Shown: in pieces, positions 25,609 through 30,081 of the stretch
How the letters are laid out: every line of letters starts with the position of its first letter
Numbering within the stretch: the stretch's first letter is position 1
Origin: a virus
DNA length: 30,081 nucleotides
Virus record (IMG/VR): IMGVR_UViG_3300031753_000031
Span: 1 to 30,081 of that record
Reading direction: 5' to 3' (one strand)
The notes under the pieces: generated by a model
Seen by the model: only the letters and a program-made list of their open reading frames with translations
Told to the model about the DNA's origin: nothing
The model's database searches: none
Program-made: the position numbers and the translations under genes

Positions 25609-25827
25609 TTAGTTCTCCTTAATTGCATGCCGCGTATCGAATTTACTGCTGCCGCGCATGTGATTATTGCGTTTTGGCCTTTCTCTCGTCACCCTGCCCC
25701 AACCGCAACCAGGAGCATTGTCAATTGTCACAAGCAATGTGCACCGTTCACTGCGATCCATGAGCAAAGGGCCACCGTTCCACACCACGTCAAACTCGAT
25801 GCCGTCTATCAATCGCAGCACAAACAT
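25609..25827 (-). CDS. Small hypothetical protein
   Basis: 72 aa from ATG 25827; starts at TTG 25854 or ATG 25845 are also open but overlap the upstream gene more. It is beta-rich (VLRLIDGIEFDVVWNGGPLL, CTLLVTIDNAPGCGWG) with a basic tail. The stop is directly followed by the next ATG. Function unknown and start uncertain. Confidence 0.4.
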   Translation of the reverse strand: MFVLRLIDGIEFDVVWNGGPLLMDRSERCTLLVTIDNAPGCGWGRVTRERPKRNNHMRGSSKFDTRHAIKEN

Positions 25828-25946
25828 TCTTCGCAAATGAAGCATGCTGGGCAAATATCATCAGCATCTACATTTTCTAATTCTTCTGTGCTCTGATTAC
25901 TTTCACACACGTTACCACACACCGAACATCGCAAAGTCAGCTGCAT
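25809..25946 (-). CDS. Short Cys-rich zinc-ribbon-like protein
   Basis: 45 aa from ATG 25946; earlier Met codons exist but overlap the previous gene more. It has CSVCGNVC followed by ICPACFICEECLCCD, two CxxC-type knuckles 24-30 residues apart, so a zinc ribbon is likely. Overlaps at both ends fit the operon style. Confidence 0.45.
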   Translation of the reverse strand: MQLTLRCSVCGNVCESNQSTEELENVDADDICPACFICEECLCCD

Positions 25947-26158
25947 GAACTCTCGCACCTGCATGCTTCGGGCCGGCAATAAGTCTTGCACTTGTCGCTG
26001 GCGGTCTGATGATCACAATCATAGTGAGCGCGCTCACAAGCGCAGGGATGAGAATTACCGACCAAGTTATCGCAATACTTGGGCTGCTTACTGTGATCCT
26101 GCGCCCAAAGAGGCAAAGACCAAAAAACTACAAACAGCGCTAAGCGCCTTAGTGCCAT
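25937..26158 (-). CDS. Secreted Cys-rich small protein
   Basis: 73 aa. A signal peptide (ALRRLALFVVFWSLPLWAQ) is followed by a mature part with nine cysteines (KYC, PCAC, YDC, DKCKTYC, ACRC, SSC). The Cys density and polar content suggest a disulfide-rich, exported protein. No family is recognised. It overlaps the genes on both sides by 10 nt. Possible roles include envelope modification or an inhibitor; these are guesses. Confidence 0.6.
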   Translation of the reverse strand: MALRRLALFVVFWSLPLWAQDHSKQPKYCDNLVGNSHPCACERAHYDCDHQTASDKCKTYCRPEACRCESSCS

Positions 26159-26322
26159 TTATCAGTTATCTTTTGTTCATAAGCTTTCTTGCCGTGCTTT
26201 AGGGTCGCGTGACTGTTCAATCCTATCTTCGCTCGAAACTCTGCGGAACGATGCAAGGATTCATCTTCACGATAGATATTGCTCCAGGAACATTGTGAAC
26301 ATTTGACTTCGACAGAAATCAT
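26149..26322 (-). CDS. C2H2-like small zinc-finger protein
   Basis: 57 aa from ATG 26322, whose first bases overlap the stop of the 22-codon membrane peptide (ATGA). A TTG at 26367 is a weaker option. It has VKCSQCSWSNIY, then after 27 residues SHATLKHGKK, giving a CxxC...HxxxxH pattern of a small C2H2-like zinc finger often seen in phage and bacteria. It may bind nucleic acid. It overlaps the secreted Cys-rich gene by 10 nt. Confidence 0.5.
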   Translation of the reverse strand: MISVEVKCSQCSWSNIYREDESLHRSAEFRAKIGLNSHATLKHGKKAYEQKITDKWH

Positions 26323-26387
26323 CTTTCTTGCCGAATGAACCAGAATCCCCAAATACCTAAGATCCAAAGTAGAGCTATAGAGATCAC
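26319..26387 (-). CDS. 22-aa putative membrane micro-protein
   Basis: GTG 26387 has GAGGT 6 nt upstream and overlaps the TGA of the fibronectin-like gene (GTGA). The frame is 22 codons long and ends in a TGA that overlaps the ATG of the zinc-finger gene (ATGA). The peptide (about VISIALLWILGIWGFWFIRQ) is a single hydrophobic helix with four Trp/Phe pairs and a charged end. Coupling at both ends and a fitting ribosome site argue for translation; it may also serve only to couple the two genes. Confidence 0.4.
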   Translation of the reverse strand: MISIALLWILGIWGFWFIRQER

Positions 26388-26782
26388 TGCACTACCTCAC
26401 TTAGCGCACCCGGAGGGTTTGGGACTGTCACAAGCTCTCTGTATACATTGTACCCAGTTGCGACAAAATGGTTAGCATCAGTTGGTGGAGCAGTCCAATT
26501 AAGAGTGACGCAATGAGGTATCCCGGTCCCGCATGAAGTAGAAACAACAGAAGGAATAATGGCCATTACTGACATAGTTGGAAGAGACTCACCAGCGGCG
26601 TTCGTGGCGGTGACGACATAATTGAATACCTGCCCGGCGCCCACGGAAGTATCTGTAAATGTATTGGCGCTAGTCGAAACCATCTTTGTGTATCCTGCCG
26701 GAGCTTGCGCAAATCCCAAAACACAATAGACCAGCAAAATCGTAAACAGGCTCCAGCCATTGAACCAGCTCCTTAACCCCAC
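26384..26782 (-). CDS. Secreted fibronectin type III-like protein
   Basis: 132 aa from GTG 26782 (AGGA 8 nt upstream), overlapping terL by 10 bp. A signal peptide (SLFTILLVYCVLGFAQ) is followed by one Fn3-like domain: FTDTSVGAGQVFNYVVTATN then AAGESLPT (the typical Y-x-V-x-A-x-N-x-x-G-E-S pattern). A second partial repeat follows (VTLNWTAPPTDANHFVATGY then NVYRE). It probably binds surface glycans or proteins. Presence next to terminase is unusual. Confidence 0.65.
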   Translation of the reverse strand: MGLRSWFNGWSLFTILLVYCVLGFAQAPAGYTKMVSTSANTFTDTSVGAGQVFNYVVTATNAAGESLPTMSVMAIIPSVVSTSCGTGIPHCVTLNWTAPPTDANHFVATGYNVYRELVTVPNPPGALSEVVQ

Positions 26783-28224
26783 GTGCCCATCCTCGGCGGC
26801 GGCGCTTGCTGCTTAGGCTTCGGTGCTACCTTGACTGCAAATGTCATTGCCAGCATATCACCACAATCAGGAGAAGCTAGACCTCGCTTCTTCATGTCCT
26901 CTTTGCGTTCAAGTTGAAGTTGCTGCTTACCGGAGAAACCGTATTCAGGTCCACAAAGATCGTCGGCTAATTCCGATTCATCTGGAATCTGCGCTCCTGC
27001 AACCAGCCAATCACGCATAAGTCCCCAACACTCGGCTCTCTTGTTGTAATATGCTGCAACATCGAGTGGAGTAGCTCCACCGTGAAATTCAAATGACTTA
27101 TACCCTCGATGCTGCAAAGCGTCCACCACACCGGCCCCCAAACCGTCACCATCAATAACAACCGCATCGGGAACCTCCTGACGAATAAATGCGACTGTTT
27201 GCTCTGCGGTCCATTGCGTATCTTTCCCGCGATACTTGCCCAAGATTCTCGCTCTGCGCCCCTGCCTTATCCCAATAACTGTTTGATCGTCTCCAAACCT
27301 GGCCACGTCAACCGAAAGTATCTTGGGCAGAGATTCGTACCCTTGAGCGCGATACTTGCGACAGGCGGCAACCACGTCGGAACCGATGAACTGCGTTGAA
27401 CCAGCCCTTGGAAATTCTCCACGTACGCGAACTCTGACGAAATCAGAATCTTCACCATAATCTTCGATCCACTTGTCTATTTCCGCTTTGTTGGTGCCTT
27501 CCACTTGACGAGAATCAATTTGGAATGTCTCCCAACGATGCTTGAATTTACCGAAGCACTCACGAAAGCGACCTGTATTTTGTGTAGGATTTCCAAAGGC
27601 AAGCCAAATAATCTCCGTGCCTTCGTCAGTCAATGCTCCTTCAACGGTTTCCCAGATTTTATCTGAAATACCAGAGGCTTCGTCAAACACCAATACGATT
27701 CTTTTCCCTTTATTATGGAGACCAGCAAATGCCTCAGTGTTGTTCTCCGACCACGGTATGTAGTCAACGCGCCAGAGTCTCTCATGCCCTTGCTCCTTAC
27801 TGGTAATCGATGTAGCTTTCATATCCCACAGGAATTTAGTCACCGATTGCTTGAACCATTCTTCAACGCGCGGAACAGTTTTGGTCGCAAGCTGGGTGCC
27901 CGTATTCGCTGTAACCACAGCCTTGCAATCGTCGCACGTGCTCATTGCCCAATTGAGAATCATTCCAATGAGAGAAGATTTACCAATTCCATGACCAGAA
28001 GCAATCGCGATTCTAATAGGCTGATGACGAGTTGCTGAAACGCTAAGCTTTTCCTGAATGAGAGAGAGGATTTTCGTTTGCCAAGCGCGCGGACCTTTCG
28101 CTTTCTCAAGTAAGCCTTCTCCCCAAGCAAAAGCAACATCTGCATATTTCGATGGCCGATACGTGAGCTTGGCTAAGTTCTCATGGAACTCGCGCCTAAG
28201 TTCAACGGTCGCTGTTGCCATCAC
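26773..28224 (-). CDS. terL: Terminase large subunit
   Basis: 483 aa. The ATPase part has Walker A GHGIGKSS (residues 77-84), Walker B RIVLVFDEASG (about 175-185) and the coupling motif AFGNPTQNTGRF (209-220). The nuclease part has SVDVARFGDDQT (D306 first acidic), VVIDGDGLGAGV (D358/D360 second) and PDCGDMLAM near the end (third). All key residues are present, so it should be active. It packages DNA into the prohead via the portal. It overlaps terS by 23 bp, and the start is either of two adjacent ATGs (28224 or 28221). Confidence 0.9.
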   Translation of the reverse strand: MMATATVELRREFHENLAKLTYRPSKYADVAFAWGEGLLEKAKGPRAWQTKILSLIQEKLSVSATRHQPIRIAIASGHGIGKSSLIGMILNWAMSTCDDCKAVVTANTGTQLATKTVPRVEEWFKQSVTKFLWDMKATSITSKEQGHERLWRVDYIPWSENNTEAFAGLHNKGKRIVLVFDEASGISDKIWETVEGALTDEGTEIIWLAFGNPTQNTGRFRECFGKFKHRWETFQIDSRQVEGTNKAEIDKWIEDYGEDSDFVRVRVRGEFPRAGSTQFIGSDVVAACRKYRAQGYESLPKILSVDVARFGDDQTVIGIRQGRRARILGKYRGKDTQWTAEQTVAFIRQEVPDAVVIDGDGLGAGVVDALQHRGYKSFEFHGGATPLDVAAYYNKRAECWGLMRDWLVAGAQIPDESELADDLCGPEYGFSGKQQLQLERKEDMKKRGLASPDCGDMLAMTFAVKVAPKPKQQAPPPRMGTWG

Positions 28225-28738
28225 TCATCCGACGCTTCAAGGCCAACATACCTGCAAGCTGATCATCGACACTGTGCTCAACCTTATCCACAAATAGTTT
28301 GTGATAGCGCCCGAGTAATTCCAATGCGCGCAAGGAATCAGCAAGCTTGAATCGTGTGCGCAAGTACATCTTACGCTCGCCATCGCCACTGCCGCCAGTG
28401 AAATCGACCGTGAACTCCTGAATCGCGGATGCTTGCTCCGGCGTCATCATCGAGAAATCAGGAACAAGCTCACCATCTTCGATGCGCGAGAAATCAGTCA
28501 CACTTGCAAATGCCTTTACAGCGATGGCTTGCAAAATACGCTCGACACTGATATCTAATTTCGCGATCTGCTTCCCAGTCGCTTTCGCAATAGCCTCTTT
28601 AATTTCAGGGTTGTCCATTAACTTTGAGGCTTGAACATTGGCATTTTTGGTTTCGTAACCAGCGCGCAAATAAGCCGCCGACGCATTCAGATCCTTGAGG
28701 TACTCGGCAACGAACTTTTTTTGAATATCAGAAAGCAA
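28202..28738 (-). CDS. terS: Terminase small subunit
   Basis: 178 aa from TTG 28738, with AAGG about 5 nt upstream. The N-terminal helix-turn-helix pattern SDIQKKFVAEYLKDLNASAA, AYLRAGYETKNANVQASKLM then DNPEIKEAI is that of the Terminase_2 family. It binds the packaging site and regulates the large subunit. A basic tail (ALKRRMSDGNSDR) may contact the large subunit. It begins 2 nt after the stop of the 62-aa gene. Confidence 0.85.
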   Translation of the reverse strand: MLSDIQKKFVAEYLKDLNASAAYLRAGYETKNANVQASKLMDNPEIKEAIAKATGKQIAKLDISVERILQAIAVKAFASVTDFSRIEDGELVPDFSMMTPEQASAIQEFTVDFTGGSGDGERKMYLRTRFKLADSLRALELLGRYHKLFVDKVEHSVDDQLAGMLALKRRMSDGNSDR

Positions 28739-28740
28739 TG

Positions 28741-28929
28741 TTACCTTTTACTACCACGCGTCACCGGCTGAAACTTCCCGCCTCGTATCCACTGCCACAC
28801 GGGTACGCCGGCAGAGAGTACAAGCTGCCAACCGCGATTGTCGCCTTGGGCACGAAGTAAGCTGGCCTTGCGTCTGAGTACCTGCCGTGCGAGTTGCTGT
28901 GGAGTGAGTTGTAGCGTCAAGGTCGTCAA
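28741..28929 (-). CDS. Small basic protein at head of late operon
   Basis: 62 aa from TTG 28929 (no good ribosome site; no in-frame ATG earlier). It has a helical, basic sequence: LTPQQLARQVLRRKASLLRA then GWQLVLSAGVPVWQWIRGGK. It is the first gene of the operon, just upstream of terS, where phages often carry a small packaging or DNA-binding protein. Function unknown. Confidence 0.5.
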   Translation of the reverse strand: MTTLTLQLTPQQLARQVLRRKASLLRAQGDNRGWQLVLSAGVPVWQWIRGGKFQPVTRGSKR

Positions 28930-29032
28930 CGCAGGACCGCTGCGCGTCGGGTGTTTTACGTAGAACTAGGCTAGTAAGCACACAAGTAAAACCAAAAAGC
29001 AAGAAAATTCTGTACGGACTCCCAGGTAGGTT

Positions 29033-29280
29033 TTGGCACCACCCTCGCGCGCGATCAGTGTGTGTTGGTGCCAAAATTTTGCTTTTAGACTTGGTGCCAC
29101 TTGGTGCCAAAACAAGCGTTTTTTCTCGTAAGTATTGTACTAATAAGAGCTTATTCTTTGGTATACACACGCTATAAGAGGTGCTTGGTGCCAGTGGTGC
29201 CAACGTGTTTTGGCACCACCTTTGGCACCACTTTTTTAGCCTTTGGCACCATCCAGCACCACTTATTTTGGTGCCAAAAT
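29033..29280. repeat. Array of ten TGGTGCCA sites in both orientations
   Basis: Exact copies of TGGTGCCA start at 29066, 29092, 29102, 29186, 29195 and 29269. Exact copies of its complement TGGCACCA start at 29034, 29211, 29223 and 29244, with one degenerate copy at 29254 (CAGCACCA). Most have extra T/A flanks, and the last lies in a perfect ATTTTGG-TG-CCAAAAT palindrome (29265-29280). Copies fall in two blocks (29033-29109 and 29186-29276) around a copy-free AT-rich centre. The pattern fits a multi-site operator or iterons. Confidence 0.8.
29142..29155. repeat. 14-bp inverted repeat in centre of array
   Basis: AATAAG-AG-CTTATT, arms of 6 bp around a 2-bp centre, in the AT-rich gap between the two blocks of TGGTGCCA sites. 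It could be an operator for a second protein or a melting element. Confidence 0.45.
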
Positions 29281-29369
29281 AAGAACCGGCGCGTAAAAAA
29301 TACTTGTAAAGTCTTTCCCTTAGGTGTAAAAGTGTAGTCGCTTCCAAGGCAAAATCGGTCTGCATTTAG

Positions 29370-29397
29370 GGGAGCCAGCGCCTACACGTTGGCTCCC
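29370..29397 (+). promoter_or_regulatory. Leader hairpin before replication gene
   Basis: GGGAGCCA (29370-29377) pairs with TGGCTCCC (29390-29397) around a 12-nt loop. No T-run follows, so it is not a typical terminator. It is followed by CTCC...GGGGGAG just before the GTG at 29421, and could modulate translation. Confidence 0.4.
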
Positions 29398-29420
29398 AAC
29401 TCCTTGTAGGGGGAGCGAAC

Positions 29421-30081
29421 GTGGACTTGGCTTTACCATCAAATATTGATGCTGAGCGCAGCGTTTTAGGCGCGATACTCCTCGACAGTAATTCCCTCAA
29501 GAAAACCCACCAAGCACATCTTCAACCTGAAGATTTTTTCCACGATGCACACCGCCGCGTGTTCCGAGCCTGCGTAAAGATGGATGAATTAAAACTGACC
29601 ATCGATACCCTCACAGTTTCCGATTATCTACAATCTACACATGAATTAGAAACTTGTGGTGGATCTGTTTTCATCTCCAATTTAATAGATGGGATTCCGA
29701 GACTTTCAAACATTGCTCACTATGCGGCGCTCGTAAAAGAAAAATCACATTTGCGCAAGCTCGCACACTTGGGCGAAGAGTTAAAGCAAAGAATCCTGCA
29801 TAGCGATGATCCGACGGATATAATTCAAGCCATTCAATCCGAGCAGGCCGTATCAAAAAATATCATTTCATCTGTAGCTTTAAAGATTGCCGATATGCCT
29901 GATGGAGTTCTAGAAGGTGTGTTAGGAGAAATTTGCCAGCGTGAAATGAAGCATTTCCCAATAGCCTATGCATGGCCGGCGCTCGTTGCCGTGGCTGGAG
30001 CTATCCTCCCCAAAAATGGCAGCCCATTAAGATCAAATCTTTATGTAGGATTGATTGGCCCAATACACAGTGGCAAGACAC
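29421..30081 (+). CDS. DnaB-N-domain replication protein, 3' part outside window
   Basis: The frame opens at GTG 29421, with GGGGGAG 5 nt upstream, and stays open to the end (220 codons). Residues 1-110 match the DnaB N-terminal domain (LPSNIDAERSVLGAILLDSN then LQPEDFFHDAHRRVFRA and ISNLIDGIPRLSNIAHYAAL). After a linker, residues 180-220 (AYAWPALVAVAGAILP, SNLYVGLIGPIHSGKT) give a Walker A at 213-220. This part looks more like DUF3987-type primase/helicase ATPases than the usual DnaB RecA domain. Likely the phage replicative helicase or helicase-primase. It is transcribed away from the late operon. Confidence 0.75.
   Translation, partial: MDLALPSNIDAERSVLGAILLDSNSLKKTHQAHLQPEDFFHDAHRRVFRACVKMDELKLTIDTLTVSDYLQSTHELETCGGSVFISNLIDGIPRLSNIAHYAALVKEKSHLRKLAHLGEELKQRILHSDDPTDIIQAIQSEQAVSKNIISSVALKIADMPDGVLEGVLGEICQREMKHFPIAYAWPALVAVAGAILPKNGSPLRSNLYVGLIGPIHSGKT

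Larger units (their letters stand above)
28930..29420. promoter_or_regulatory. Gene-free divergent control region
   Basis: 491 bp between the late operon (minus) and the replication gene (plus). It has no convincing gene. It holds the TGGTGCCA array (29033-29280), a central AT-rich part with a 14-bp inverted repeat, a -10-like TATAAG at 29173-29178 and a hairpin in the leader of the replication gene. It is probably the shared switch for early and late transcription and possibly a replication origin. Confidence 0.65.

Noticed and set aside
28284-28292. Perfect DnaA box TTATCCACA
   Set aside because: Single copy inside terS coding sequence; one such 9-mer is expected by chance in a few windows of this size, and no cluster is near.
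29101-29337. 78-aa plus-strand frame in the control region
   Set aside because: It is built almost wholly from translated TGGTGCCA repeats and has no ribosome site.
28751-29365. 204-aa minus-strand frame across the control region
   Set aside because: It runs through the TGGTGCCA array and in another frame over the 62-aa gene; low-complexity, shadow-like sequence.
1-30081. CRISPR array, tRNA genes, integrase or attachment sites
   Set aside because: I found no regularly spaced repeats with unique spacers, no tRNA-like fold, and no recombinase gene; lysogeny cannot be judged from this window.

Overview
The window looks like part of a tailed-phage genome (free phage or prophage) of the P22-like podovirus type. 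The minus strand carries one long, tightly packed late operon running from about 28.9 kb down to position 1. It encodes terminase small and large subunits, portal, scaffold, major capsid protein, a gp4-like tail adaptor, a gp10-like tail hub, a gp7-like ejection protein, long tail or adhesin proteins, and a lysis-type end made of two small membrane proteins and a DUF5675 protein. Many neighbours are joined by 4-nt ATGA or GTGA overlaps, so translational coupling is the rule. A replication gene starts on the plus strand at 29421 and runs out of the window.

Layout, right to left. 29.4-30.1 kb: a DnaB-N-domain replication protein (+). 28.93-29.42 kb: a gene-free divergent control region with ten exact copies of TGGTGCCA in both orientations. 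28.9-26.8 kb: terS and terL. 26.8-23.8 kb: an accessory stretch of small genes, several rich in Cys or His, including a 22-codon membrane peptide and two secreted proteins. 23.8-18.7 kb: portal, a 58-aa zinc-ribbon-like protein, scaffold, a LAGLIDADG endonuclease and the capsid protein. 18.2-14.9 kb: small virion proteins and the gp4-like adaptor. 14.9-7.7 kb: long adhesin or fibre-like proteins and the gp10-like hub. 7.1-3.4 kb: a small tail protein, an acetyltransferase-like protein and three ejection-type proteins. 3.4-0 kb: fibre proteins and the lysis end.

Three paralogous HNH-type free-standing endonuclease genes (2775-3281, 7183-7704, 18244-18771) lie on the plus strand, against the late operon. 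Each sits at a gene junction or inside a gene. Two of them end their conserved domain almost exactly at the stop codon of a conserved virion gene. The first has cut a fibre gene just after its signal peptide; removing 550 bp restores one in-frame secreted protein. All three have a -10-like hexamer 7-10 nt before the ATG, so they are probably read as leaderless mRNAs.

An unusual trait of this phage is that at least seven late-operon proteins, plus the split-gene remnant, begin with a Sec-type signal peptide ending in A-Q, S-Q or G-Q. One more has an N-terminal membrane anchor. This points to a Gram-negative-type host with Sec export; Acidobacteriota-like soil bacteria are a guess from signal-peptide style only. 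The host cannot be fixed from the sequence.
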